Positions 16,469-25,987 of a stretch of DNA of 33,266 bases are shown here, piece after piece. The notes under the pieces were generated by a model, which was not told the DNA's origin, searched no databases, and was given only the letters and a program-made list of their open reading frames with translations. Source of the stretch: Candidatus Zhuqueibacterota bacterium (GTDB lineage Bacteria; Zhuqueibacterota; Zhuqueibacteria; Zhuqueibacterales; Geothermadaptataceae); the NCBI GenBank assembly GCA_015491485.1, contig WFVT01000249.1, forward strand, positions 1 to 33,266, in the 5' to 3' direction. Both the position numbers and the translations under genes were made by a program. Every line of letters begins with the position of its first letter. The stretch's first letter is position 1.

Positions 16469-17827
16469 ATGACACCGACAGATGCCGAAAAGATCCGCAC
16501 AAAACTGCTTGCCGACTTAAAGTCCCTGTACAATATTGGAATTGAATCCGTGATGCCGGACCGGGCTATCTGGCGTCATGTCCGGCGCGACGGCGACACG
16601 CTCTACGTCGCCGATGAAACGTATGACCTCTCCCGGGGCCGTCATTATCTGATCGCCTTTGGCAAAGCCGCGGCGCTGATGGCCGAGGCTCTCGAGTCGC
16701 TCATCGGCGATGTGCTCGCCGACGGCGTGGCGATCACCAAGTACGGCCACACCGGTCAGGTCAAACTAAAAAAGACGCGCCTTTACGAGGCCGGACATCC
16801 GGTTCCGGATGAGGCCGGTATCCGTGCCGCACGCGAAGCGCTGCGTTTAGCCGAAAAAGCACGCCAGGGCGATACGGTGTATGTGCTCATCTCAGGCGGC
16901 GGCTCGGCGCTGCTGATCAGTCCGGCAACCGGACTCAGTCTTCAGGATAAGCAAAAAACCACCGAGCTGTTGCTGCGAACCGGCGCCACCATTCAGGAAA
17001 TCAACACGGTGCGCAAGCATCTTTCTCGCGTCAAGGGCGGGCAGCTGGCGCGGGCCATCGCGCCGGCGCGGTTCTGCAGCCTCATCCTGTCCGATGTGAT
17101 TGGCGATCCCATTGAATTCATCGCCTCCGGGCCCACGGCGCCGGATACGACCACCTTCCGGGATGTTTGGAACATTCTGGAACGGTATCAGCTCCGTAAC
17201 CGTTTGCCAGTCGCCGTGCGAACCTATGTGCGGGAGGGATTGGCTGGTAAGCAGCCGGAGACTCCGAAACCCGGGGATCCGGTTTTCAAGCGCGGTCAGA
17301 ATCTGGTGGTCGGTAATCTGGCGCAGGCGCTGAAAGCCGTGCATGACCGAGCAGTGGAACTCGGTTACAACGCCCTGATTTTAACCACCGAGCTCGAAGG
17401 CGAAGCACGGGAGCTTGCGCATCTTTATTCCGCCATGGCCACCGATATTCTCAAGCATCGCTGGCCGGTTGCCCCCCCGGCGTGTATTTTGTGCGGAGGC
17501 GAGCCAACCGTGAATGTCCGCGGAAACGGTCTCGGAGGGCGAAATCAGGAATTGGCGCTGGCGGTTTTACCGAAAATCGCCGGGCGTCGGGTGACGGTGT
17601 TTGGTGCTGTCGGCACCGATGGCACCGACGGCCCGACCGACGCCGCCGGCGCTCATGTGGACGATGATTCCCTGGCGAGAGCGGAACAGTTGGGCCTCAA
17701 TTGGCTCGAATATTTGCAAAATAACGATTCGTACCATTTTTTTGAACAGACCGGTGAGCTGATCAAAACCGGACCGACGCAAACCAATGTCATGGATATT
17801 CACATTTTACTGGTGGATCAATGTTAA
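16469..17827 (+). CDS. gckA: Glycerate 2-kinase (MOFRL family)
   Basis: A 452-residue class II glycerate kinase, which phosphorylates D-glycerate to 2-phosphoglycerate with ATP. The family marks are GKAAALMAEAL, the glycine-rich ISGGGSALL, NTVRKHLSRVKGGQLA, SDVIGDP, and the C-terminal MOFRL domain (CGGEPTVNVRGNGLGGRNQE, GTDGTDGPTDAAGA). Older annotations call this family hydroxypyruvate reductase. Its product is the substrate of enolase, whose gene lies two positions downstream, and pyruvate kinase overlaps its end by 7 bases. This places it as an entry point of glycerate into lower glycolysis, probably for glycerate made by the reductase encoded at 31611. Confidence 0.93.
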   Translation: MTPTDAEKIRTKLLADLKSLYNIGIESVMPDRAIWRHVRRDGDTLYVADETYDLSRGRHYLIAFGKAAALMAEALESLIGDVLADGVAITKYGHTGQVKLKKTRLYEAGHPVPDEAGIRAAREALRLAEKARQGDTVYVLISGGGSALLISPATGLSLQDKQKTTELLLRTGATIQEINTVRKHLSRVKGGQLARAIAPARFCSLILSDVIGDPIEFIASGPTAPDTTTFRDVWNILERYQLRNRLPVAVRTYVREGLAGKQPETPKPGDPVFKRGQNLVVGNLAQALKAVHDRAVELGYNALILTTELEGEARELAHLYSAMATDILKHRWPVAPPACILCGGEPTVNVRGNGLGGRNQELALAVLPKIAGRRVTVFGAVGTDGTDGPTDAAGAHVDDDSLARAEQLGLNWLEYLQNNDSYHFFEQTGELIKTGPTQTNVMDIHILLVDQC

Positions 17828-19254
17828 ACCTGCAAGGACGGCGAACCAAAATTGTGTGTACCCTTGGACCGGCCACCAACAGCCCGGAGCGCATTGCCGA
17901 ACTGATCGATGCCGGCATGAACGTGGCACGCATCAACTTTTCGCATGGCACTCGCGAAGAGCACAAACGTACCATCGGGCTGGTGCGTGAGATCGCGGCG
18001 CAAAAAAATGTGCCGGTCGCAGTACTGCAGGACCTCTCCGGGCCGAAAATCCGCATTGATGCAATGAAAGAGCCGGTGGAATTGCAACCCGGCCAGCGGT
18101 TTTCGCTGTTTCGGCATCCGCGCCCCGGCGATGAGCACGGCGTCTCCACCAACTACCCCGATCTTGTGACTATCGCCGATGTGGGCGACACCATCATGCT
18201 CGCGGATGGCGTGCTCAGCCTGCGGGTGATCGAAAAGAAACCCGACGAGCTGATTTGCGAAGTGGTGGTCGGCGGTGTGCTTTCTTCTCACAAAGGGATT
18301 AACCTCCCCACACGCTCTTTACCCATTCCCAGCCTGACAGAAAAGGATAAGCAGGATCTGCAGTTCGGCATCGAAATGCAGGTGGATTACATCGCTCTGA
18401 GTTTCGTGCGCAAGCCCGGCGACGTGTTGAAGTTGAAAGGCATTCTCAACCGGGCCGGGGCGAAAATTCCGGTTATTGCCAAAATTGAAAAGCACGAAGC
18501 GCTGGATGCCATCGATGCCATTATCGATGCCGCGGACGGCATCATGGTAGCGCGCGGTGATCTGGCTGTGGAAACGCCGCTGGAAAAGGTGCCGATCGTA
18601 CAGAAGCAGATTATTGCCAAATGCAATGCGGCCGCCAAACCGGTGATTACCGCCACGCAGATGTTGAAATCGATGGTGGAGCAGCCGCGTCCCACGCGCG
18701 CGGAAGCCGCCGACGTGGCCAATGCGGTGCTCGACGGCACCGATGCGGTGATGCTCTCCGAAGAGACCGCGGTGGGACAGTTTCCGGTGGAAACCGTGCG
18801 TACCATGCATCGCATTCTGCTCGCGACCGAAAAAGAGTTTGCGGAATCGGCGGCAATGACGCGGTTGCATCATTCGGATTTTGTTTCGGTGCCGGCGGCC
18901 GTAAGTCATGCCGCGGTGGTATTGGCGCATGATCTCCAGGCCTCCGCCATCGTGACGCCGACCCGCAGCGGCGCAACGGCAAAGATGGTTGCCTGTTACC
19001 GGCCGAGGTTGCCCATTGTCGCGCTGTGTACCCGCGAAACGGTTCAAAAGCAACTGATTCTGGTATGGGGTGTTTATCCTTATATGACCGACGAACTGCG
19101 CGATTCTGATACGGTATTTAAAATCGCCCGGCAGACCGCCAAACAGAATGGTTTTGCCCGCAGCGGACAGAAGATCATCATCACCGCCGGATTGCCCATC
19201 GGCACCCGCGGCAAAACCAATCTGATCAAAGTGGATGAGATCGATGAATTGTAA
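17821..19254 (+). CDS. pyk: Pyruvate kinase
   Basis: A 477-residue pyruvate kinase, converting phosphoenolpyruvate and ADP to pyruvate and ATP. Motifs in order are KIVCTLGPAT, ARINFSHGT, LSGPKIR, the lid B domain (about 70-170), the signature IAKIEKHEALDAIDAI, the metal/substrate loop GIMVARGDLAVE, and TATQMLKSMVEQPRPTRAE. The C-terminal regulatory domain is present, and the protein has the usual length for the single-domain-set form without the extra PEP-utiliser tail. It begins inside the end of the glycerate kinase gene (7-base overlap), a strong sign of a shared transcript. Confidence 0.97.
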   Translation: MLNLQGRRTKIVCTLGPATNSPERIAELIDAGMNVARINFSHGTREEHKRTIGLVREIAAQKNVPVAVLQDLSGPKIRIDAMKEPVELQPGQRFSLFRHPRPGDEHGVSTNYPDLVTIADVGDTIMLADGVLSLRVIEKKPDELICEVVVGGVLSSHKGINLPTRSLPIPSLTEKDKQDLQFGIEMQVDYIALSFVRKPGDVLKLKGILNRAGAKIPVIAKIEKHEALDAIDAIIDAADGIMVARGDLAVETPLEKVPIVQKQIIAKCNAAAKPVITATQMLKSMVEQPRPTRAEAADVANAVLDGTDAVMLSEETAVGQFPVETVRTMHRILLATEKEFAESAAMTRLHHSDFVSVPAAVSHAAVVLAHDLQASAIVTPTRSGATAKMVACYRPRLPIVALCTRETVQKQLILVWGVYPYMTDELRDSDTVFKIARQTAKQNGFARSGQKIIITAGLPIGTRGKTNLIKVDEIDEL

Positions 19255-19311
19255 GCCACCGTTTGATCCATGAAAACACACGGCTTGGCGAGTTGGAGAA
19301 ATAACGGTGGC
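19255..19311. repeat. Inverted repeat GCCACCGTT / AACGGTGGC after pyk
   Basis: Perfect nine-base arms at 19255-19263 and 19303-19311 enclose 39 bases. The first arm begins directly after the pyk stop codon. No T-run follows, so a Rho-independent terminator is unlikely; it could protect the upstream message 3' end or act on eno expression. Confidence 0.45.
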
Positions 19312-19335
19312 TAAATCATCATGAACATTCCGTGA

Positions 19336-20658
<1,323 letters not shown>

Positions 20659-20670
20659 TTGGAACGAAGC

Positions 20671-21066
20671 ATGCTGAAACGACCGCGCCTGTCCACCGTT
20701 GAAATGCACCAGTTGCGCCGCGGGGTTGAGCTGTTCAACTGCGGGGCGTACTGGGACAGCCACGAGGTGTGGGAAGAAATCTGGCAGCAGCACGGAGAAG
20801 CCTGGCGGCTGTTTTTACAGGGATTGATCCAGACCGCAGCGGCGCTTCACCAGCACCAACGCGGGATTTTCCACGGCGCGGTCAAACACTTGCATAACGC
20901 GCGCTGGAAACTGGCGCTGTTCCCGGATGTTTTTCTGGGCATTGACAATCTGCAATTGCAGCACGACGTGTATGAATCGTTGAGACGGATCGAATGCGCC
21001 GGGCCGCAGCGGATGCGGCGGCTGGAGCTGAACTGGCGTATTGCGATCAAGGAAGCAAGTGAATAA
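20671..21066 (+). CDS. DUF309 family protein
   Basis: A 131-residue protein of the DUF309 family. The typical first helices are clear: GVELFNCGAYWDSHEVWEEI, followed by WRLFLQGLIQTAAALHQ and the GAVKHLHNARWKL stretch. The conserved His and Glu in the DSHEVWE region, and the later GLIQ and H residues, suggest a helical bundle that may bind a metal; no biochemical function is established. It lies 12 bases after enolase and 40 before phosphoglycerate mutase, so it is embedded in the lower-glycolysis cluster. ATG 20671 is preferred to the TTG at 20659. Confidence 0.85.
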   Translation: MLKRPRLSTVEMHQLRRGVELFNCGAYWDSHEVWEEIWQQHGEAWRLFLQGLIQTAAALHQHQRGIFHGAVKHLHNARWKLALFPDVFLGIDNLQLQHDVYESLRRIECAGPQRMRRLELNWRIAIKEASE

Positions 21067-21106
21067 ACCCATCAGGTATGATGGCGGATGACAGGAGGAT
21101 TGAGCC

Positions 21107-22315
21107 ATGGCCAGTGAATTGATTGATCAGTTGACCATAGAAACCGATTCGAAGATCGTATTTTTCATTTTAGATGGCCTTGGCGGGCTGCAGATGGAGG
21201 GGCATCCCACCACCGAGCTGGAGGCGGCGAACACGCCGAATATGGACCGGCTGGTGGCGGAAAGCACCTGCGGGCTGATGATCCCCGTGGAACCGGGCGT
21301 GACCCCGGGCAGCGGACCCGGGCATTTCGCCCTGTTTGGCTATGATCCGGTGCAGGCGAACATCGGCCGCGGCGTGCTGTCGGCGGCCGGGCTGGAGTTT
21401 GATTTGACCGACCGGGACGTGGCGGCGCGCGGCAATTTTGCCACGCTGGATGCCAGCGGCAACGTGGTGGATCGCCGTGCGGGGCGGATTCCCACCGAGG
21501 AAAACGAGCGCATTTGCCAGAAGCTGCGCGAGAATGTCAAGCTGCCCGATGGCGTTGAATTTTTCTTGAAGACCGAAAAGGAACACCGGGTGCTGTTCGT
21601 ATTGCGCGGCGATCACCTCGGCGGCAATGTGGATGACACCGATCCGCAGCAGCTGGGCGTTCCGCCCCGGGAACCCGTCGGCCATGACGAGGATTCGAAG
21701 CGGACGGCGCATTACGTGAATCTCTTTCTGCAGCAGGTGCGCGAGGTGCTGCACGATGAACCCCAGGCCAACATGATTTTGTTGCGCGGGTTTGCCAAGC
21801 ATCGGCCGTACAAATCGCTGCAGGAGCGGTTCAAGCTGCGGTCGTATGCCATTGCCAATTATCCCATGTACCGCGGTATCGCGCGGCTGGTGGGGATGGA
21901 AATCGCGCCGGTGTCGGAAAACCTGTCCACGCAGATCGATGAGCTGGAACGGCAATGGCCGAATTATGATTTCTTTTTCGTGCATTTCAAATACACCGAT
22001 TCCACCGGCGAGGACGGCAATTTCGAGGCCAAGGTGAAGGTGATCGAAGAAGTGGACCAACTGGTTCCGCGCATGGTCAATCTCAAACCGGACGTGCTGG
22101 TGATTACGGGTGATCATTCCACGCCCTCGGCGCTGCGTTCGCATAGCTGGCATCCGATTCCGGTGCTGCTGTGGGCCAAAACCGCCCGCCGCGACCGGGT
22201 GACGAAATTTTCTGAAAATGATTGCTTGCAGGGCGGCCTGGGCACGTTTTATTCGCAGCACCTCATGAGTCTGGCCCTGGCCCATGCCGGTCGGCTCATC
22301 AAATTCGGCGCATGA
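21107..22315 (+). CDS. apgM: 2,3-bisphosphoglycerate-independent phosphoglycerate mutase, archaeal (ApgM) type
   Basis: A 402-residue alkaline-phosphatase-superfamily enzyme that interconverts 3- and 2-phosphoglycerate without a cofactor. It shows the metal-binding start (VFFILDGLGGL), ANTPNMDRLV, GVTPGSGPGHFALFGYDP with the nucleophile Ser region, RGNFATLD, the FVHFKYTDSTGEDGNFEAK stretch with metal ligands, and the second metal site ITGDHSTP...HSWHPIPVLL. The length and pattern fit the ApgM type (about 400 residues), not the longer GpmI type. AGGAGG lies about ten bases before the ATG. It completes, with enolase and pyruvate kinase, the path from 3-phosphoglycerate to pyruvate. Confidence 0.93.
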   Translation: MASELIDQLTIETDSKIVFFILDGLGGLQMEGHPTTELEAANTPNMDRLVAESTCGLMIPVEPGVTPGSGPGHFALFGYDPVQANIGRGVLSAAGLEFDLTDRDVAARGNFATLDASGNVVDRRAGRIPTEENERICQKLRENVKLPDGVEFFLKTEKEHRVLFVLRGDHLGGNVDDTDPQQLGVPPREPVGHDEDSKRTAHYVNLFLQQVREVLHDEPQANMILLRGFAKHRPYKSLQERFKLRSYAIANYPMYRGIARLVGMEIAPVSENLSTQIDELERQWPNYDFFFVHFKYTDSTGEDGNFEAKVKVIEEVDQLVPRMVNLKPDVLVITGDHSTPSALRSHSWHPIPVLLWAKTARRDRVTKFSENDCLQGGLGTFYSQHLMSLALAHAGRLIKFGA

Positions 22316-22335
22316 TGCTGCAGAAAATACAAATC

Positions 22336-22364
22336 AAAAAGCCGGCCCGATGGGTCGGCTTTTT
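22336..22364 (+). terminator. Intrinsic terminator of the glycolysis cluster
   Basis: AAAAAGCCGGCCC (from 22336) pairs with GGGTCGGCTTTTT (to 22364) around a three-base centre, with one G-U pair and a T-run on the plus strand. It lies 20 bases after the phosphoglycerate mutase stop. Confidence 0.85.
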
Positions 22365-22563
22365 GGTTTCAGCGGGATTATTCAGCCTATGCAATATTTT
22401 CGGCCACGGATGAGCGCGGATTCAACACGGATCAAGTGGGAAGGGTATTGGAAACCCGGGATTCGGTCAATTTTCATAGCATTCTGGGGATATTTATGAC
22501 ATCCATCTTGGCCGGTCGTTTCTGGTTGAAGAGGGCGGTCATTGTGGATAAGATGATTGCCGC
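22365..22563. other. Intergenic spacer with degenerate CACGGAT-like units
   Basis: Between the glycolysis terminator and the HEPN gene lies a non-coding spacer. At about 22403-22434 a CACGGAT/GCGGAT/CACGGAT run recurs at 10-12 base steps, a degenerate pattern. No gene or clear HEPN terminator is seen. Confidence 0.35.
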
Positions 22564-22950
22564 TTATCTGTCCAGATTCAGTACTTCTCTGAGCAGCGCT
22601 CGCAGTTTTTTCAATGCATGAACGGCCTGCCTTGCCTGATCACGAGTTGCGGTTTCTCCCGGATACCGGAATGCCACCGAAAATTGATTTAAAAATGCAA
22701 ACAGCTCTTTGTGAAGTTCCAATTGAGGCGCTACAGGTAGGCACAGCTTCGCCAATGCTAACAAATCGTGAATTTTTTCGAATCGCATACCCTGTTGCTG
22801 TAAAATGGCTTTTAAATATTTTTCGATGCACTGTTGAGCATGAAATCCACAGGAATCGTAATTTGGATTTTTCCTTGCCCTGAATTCTCGCAGAGCGGTA
22901 TGAAAATCGCCTTCGGCTTTGGCGATCCATTCATGAACGAGATCGTTCAT
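22564..22950 (-). CDS. HEPN domain protein, probable toxin of an MNT/HEPN pair
   Basis: A 128-residue all-helical HEPN-family protein. The signature helix is GFHAQQCIEKYLKAILQQQG, followed by R56-x4-H61 in MRFEKIHDLL, which has the R-x4-H spacing of HEPN ribonucleases, although the tyrosine of the classic RX4HXY motif is a leucine. FRYPGET near residue 95 is also typical. HEPN toxins of this kind cut RNA and are neutralised by the partner nucleotidyltransferase, which adds AMP to them. The gene begins inside the end of the upstream antitoxin gene (20-base overlap), and its ATG lies in a perfect palindrome. Activity is inferred only from family and context. Confidence 0.88.
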   Translation of the reverse strand: MNDLVHEWIAKAEGDFHTALREFRARKNPNYDSCGFHAQQCIEKYLKAILQQQGMRFEKIHDLLALAKLCLPVAPQLELHKELFAFLNQFSVAFRYPGETATRDQARQAVHALKKLRALLREVLNLDR

Positions 22951-23293
22951 AAAGGACTTTTCCTTTTTCGATCATACTTCGAACAAAAAAATCCCCCATT
23001 TCCAGGCGCCGTTCAATTTCTTCGGCGGAACGGACAAGGATTTCAACAGGAAATCGGTGATCAATCAAAGCGGAAAGTTGCGTGGCCAGCTCCCAATTCG
23101 ATGGCTTTGTATCCACAATAACAAGAAGATCCACATCACTTTCCGGGGTGGCTTTGCCAGCGGCATACGAACCAAATAAAATGATTTTGACGGGATCAAT
23201 TTTTTCAACAATGATCCCAATGATTGTTTCGATTTCTGTCGGGGTTGCACATCGCTTTCCGATGATAGAATCGGTTTTGTCATGCAGCATCAT
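22931..23293 (-). CDS. MNT-type minimal nucleotidyltransferase, probable antitoxin
   Basis: A 120-residue minimal nucleotidyltransferase. The active-site motif is complete: G41-S42, ten residues, then D53-V-D55 (GSYAAGKATPESDVDLLV). The third acidic position is probably the Glu in FPVEILV. The C-terminus (FFVRSMIEKGKVLYE) is typical of MNT proteins paired with HEPN partners. In studied MntA/HepT systems this enzyme transfers AMP groups to the HEPN toxin and so blocks it. It is the first gene of the pair and overlaps the second by 20 bases. Start is ATG 23293 or the adjacent ATG 23290; no clear ribosome binding site is visible. Confidence 0.88.
   Translation of the reverse strand: MMLHDKTDSIIGKRCATPTEIETIIGIIVEKIDPVKIILFGSYAAGKATPESDVDLLVIVDTKPSNWELATQLSALIDHRFPVEILVRSAEEIERRLEMGDFFVRSMIEKGKVLYERSRS
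22933..22950 (-). promoter_or_regulatory. Perfect palindrome over the HEPN start codon
   Basis: ATGAACGA-N2-TCGTTCAT is a dyad with eight-base arms inside the 20-base overlap of the two genes, and its minus-strand first arm is the HEPN start codon. In RNA it could form a tight hairpin that hides that start until ribosomes translating the antitoxin open it; as DNA it could be an operator. Confidence 0.4.
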
Positions 23294-23638
23294 GGTAGAA
23301 AATCCACTTTAGAAAATTTCATTGAAAGAAAAGGCACAGGTTAATTTTTCACGAGCCGGTGATTCTTCCGGTTTATCTGCATAGACTCATTCCATGCTTT
23401 TGACTAATCAGGATGGCAATAGGTGCCGTGTGCAGCGAAAAGCAACTCATATTCATTTTTAGCAATTTACAACCCGGCTGCAATAATGTCAACAAATCTT
23501 GATTCATCCATGCAAAATCTTGCTGTTTTGGTTCCATGCGTCTCATTCGCATTGACTCCGGGACTTGCAAATATTATTCTGTAATTTTAGATTGCGGGAT
23601 AAAGCATTCCCGGCAGAAACGATCCAGGGAATGGAACC
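23294..23638. other. Divergent intergenic region between MNT antitoxin and secreted glycosidase
   Basis: There is no convincing gene in these 345 bases; a 65-codon minus-strand frame (23373-23570) has no recognisable features. The region contains a good plus-strand promoter (23552-23580) and a small CGGGA/TCCCG hairpin near 23596-23614 in the leader of the downstream gene. Confidence 0.5.
23552..23580 (+). promoter_or_regulatory. Sigma70-type promoter for the secreted glycosidase operon
   Basis: TTGACT (23552-23557) and TATTCT (23575-23580) have a 17-base spacer. The predicted leader is about 50 bases and includes an AGGGA about ten bases before the ATG at 23639. Confidence 0.5.
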
Positions 23639-25942
23639 ATGATTCGAATCGGGATATTCTTACTGTTCGGCTTTGTGAGCGGAGGGATGGCACAGATGGT
23701 TACACCCGAAATCGATGTACCCGGAAAACCGTTTAGTTACATTTCGCATCCGACGGATCAGATGGGATGGCTGTACAATCCCTGTGGGACGGAAATCACC
23801 CCCGAAGGCTATTTGTACACCGGCTATGGCGAACTCATGTTTTTCGTCGGGCAGAACCAGCGACCCGTGAACCAGCGGCTGAGAACGCTCTACAAAGATT
23901 ATTTGCCCATTTATCAGTACGAGGTCGAAGAAGACGGTTGCGTGTACGCCTTTCAGATGTTTGCCAGTCCCCTGAATGAAAGCGAGCCCACCAGCAATTT
24001 GATCAATTTCATCCGTGTGCGGGTGATCAATCCCGGCGAGGCCGCGCGTCGGGGCCATTTCGGTGTGGCTCTGCGCTACGGCAACGAAGATGGCCGGCAC
24101 CGATACAAGCGGTCCTCCCGCAACCGAACGATCGGTGCGTACTGGCACGACAGCGAACCGTTCAATCCCAACTGGTCTTATACGTTTGAACGCAACGAGC
24201 TGTACCGCGATGGCCATCTGATGTTGATGTTCCCGGATGCACGGCAGCATCCGGATTGGCAGATTCGCACGCGGCCCGTGCAAAGCGGCGAGGCCACCCG
24301 GCCGGAGCAGCCAGCCGGAGCCGTGCATTTCGATTTCGATCTGGCGGCCGGGGAGACGCAAACACTCGACTTCATCATGCCCTACCGGCCGGTGGCCAAA
24401 TCCAGCCCGGATTTGCCGAAATTGCACGCGCTGCGGTTTGACGAGCGTTTGTCATCGGCCATGGCGTTCTGGGAACAGCAGGTGAGTCGCGGCATGCAGA
24501 TCCACCTGCCCGAAGAAAAGGTGGTGAACGCCTTCAAAACGAATTTGATTTATGACCTGATGGCGCTGGATGATGTGGACGGCCATGCGGTGCAAACGGT
24601 CAATTTGCTGCATTATCACGCCTTCTGGCTGCGCGATGCTTCGTTCATCGTGCGCATGTACGACCTCACGGGCTATTCGGATATCGCCGAACGGTGCCTG
24701 GAATTTTTTCTGCGCTGGCAACAGCCGGACGGCAATTTCGTGTCTCAGGGCGGCCAGTTCGATGGCTGGGGCCAGACCCTGTGGGCCTTTGGTCAGCACT
24801 ATGAGCTCACCCGCGACCGCGAATTCGCCCGGCGCGTGTATCCGGCGGTGAAAAAAGCCGTGGACTGGCTCAAAAAGGCCCGGCGCGAAGATGAATTTCG
24901 GATTATGCCGAAAACGCGTCCGGGAGACAACGAACTGATCACCGGCCATGTGACCGGGCACAATTTCTGGGCTCTGCTGGGCCTGCGAAAAGCGATCGTC
25001 CTGGCCGAAGCGCTGGATGAAACCGGGGATGCCCGCGAATTTCAAGAGGAGTACGATGCTTTTTATCGCGATTTCATGCAGCGTCTCGATGAGGTGATTC
25101 AAATGACCGGTGGATACATCCCGCCGGGACTGGATCAGTTCGGCGGACAGGACTGGGGCAATCTGCTGAGCGTGTATCCCTGCCAGGTGTTGCCGCCCTG
25201 GGATGCCCGCGTGTCCGCGACGCAAGTCATGGCCCGTCAGAAATTCCGCGAAGGGCTGATGACTTATGACGATCAGAAATTCCTGCACAATTACATCACC
25301 ACCAACATCACGCAAACCTCGCTGGTGCGCGGCGAACAGCGCGAGGTGCTGCAGGATCTGTACTCCATTCTGGTGCATACCACCTCCACCCATGGAGGCT
25401 TTGAATTTTCGGTCACGCCATGGGCCGACCGGGATTTCCGGCACAACCTGACGCCGCACGGCTGGTTCGCGGCGAAATACCGCAATTTGATTCGCAATAT
25501 TTTGGTGCGGGAAGACGGCCGTGAATTGCATTTGTTTTCGGCCATGTCGCCGGCGTGGCTCAAAAACGGGGTCGCTATCGGCGCGGAGAAGGCGCCCACG
25601 GAATTCGGTCTCATCTCGTTTGAATTGATTCCGGACGACAGCGGCGCCGTATTGACATGGCAGGTGGACTTTCACCAGCCGCCGCAGGCCGTGGTTGTGC
25701 ATATTCCCTGGTTTGTGGTGCTGACTGGTGTGGAGATCGGCGGTCGGCGATTTACCCTGGCTGAGCACGGCGGGCTCAACCGGCCGGAGCTGCCAAAGCT
25801 GGGCACAGACCGGGTGGTGCTGCCGCCGGATGGTTCACCGGTGCGGTTGATCTGGAACCGCAACAGCGAGCCGGACGAATATTCGTACGAATTTTTTGTG
25901 GAGAAATTCAAAATGGAATACGCCCGCAAGGCCGCAAAATAG
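23639..25942 (+). CDS. Secreted six-hairpin glycosidase-like protein
   Basis: A 767-residue exported protein with a short signal peptide (MIRIGIFLLFGFVSGGMAQ). Residues 20-260 look like an all-beta N-terminal domain (FSYISHPTDQMGWLYNPCGTE and many aromatic strands). From about 280 to 640 an alpha/alpha six-barrel fold is suggested by repeated helix pairs: YHAFWLRDASFIVRMYDLTG near residue 330, CLEFFLRWQQPDGNF, GQTLWAFGQHYELTRD, HGGFEFSVTPWADRD. The WLRDAS segment resembles the substrate-binding loop of GH15-like and GH63-like enzymes. A C-terminal beta domain follows. I cannot name the family or substrate. It starts a likely operon with the methyltransferase (45-base gap). Confidence 0.7.
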   Translation: MIRIGIFLLFGFVSGGMAQMVTPEIDVPGKPFSYISHPTDQMGWLYNPCGTEITPEGYLYTGYGELMFFVGQNQRPVNQRLRTLYKDYLPIYQYEVEEDGCVYAFQMFASPLNESEPTSNLINFIRVRVINPGEAARRGHFGVALRYGNEDGRHRYKRSSRNRTIGAYWHDSEPFNPNWSYTFERNELYRDGHLMLMFPDARQHPDWQIRTRPVQSGEATRPEQPAGAVHFDFDLAAGETQTLDFIMPYRPVAKSSPDLPKLHALRFDERLSSAMAFWEQQVSRGMQIHLPEEKVVNAFKTNLIYDLMALDDVDGHAVQTVNLLHYHAFWLRDASFIVRMYDLTGYSDIAERCLEFFLRWQQPDGNFVSQGGQFDGWGQTLWAFGQHYELTRDREFARRVYPAVKKAVDWLKKARREDEFRIMPKTRPGDNELITGHVTGHNFWALLGLRKAIVLAEALDETGDAREFQEEYDAFYRDFMQRLDEVIQMTGGYIPPGLDQFGGQDWGNLLSVYPCQVLPPWDARVSATQVMARQKFREGLMTYDDQKFLHNYITTNITQTSLVRGEQREVLQDLYSILVHTTSTHGGFEFSVTPWADRDFRHNLTPHGWFAAKYRNLIRNILVREDGRELHLFSAMSPAWLKNGVAIGAEKAPTEFGLISFELIPDDSGAVLTWQVDFHQPPQAVVVHIPWFVVLTGVEIGGRRFTLAEHGGLNRPELPKLGTDRVVLPPDGSPVRLIWNRNSEPDEYSYEFFVEKFKMEYARKAAK

Positions 25943-25987
25943 GCGGCTGCCCCCGAGCGGATCAAACATGAAGGGAGATAGACACCC

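Noticed and set aside
22403-22434. CACGGAT-like units as a possible CRISPR or iteron array
   Set aside because: Only about three short, imperfect units at uneven 10-12 base steps; there are no spacers and no replication gene nearby.
23373-23570. A 65-codon minus-strand frame between the MNT gene and the glycosidase gene
   Set aside because: No start signal or protein-like pattern; it overlaps the plus-strand promoter and looks like chance in non-coding DNA.
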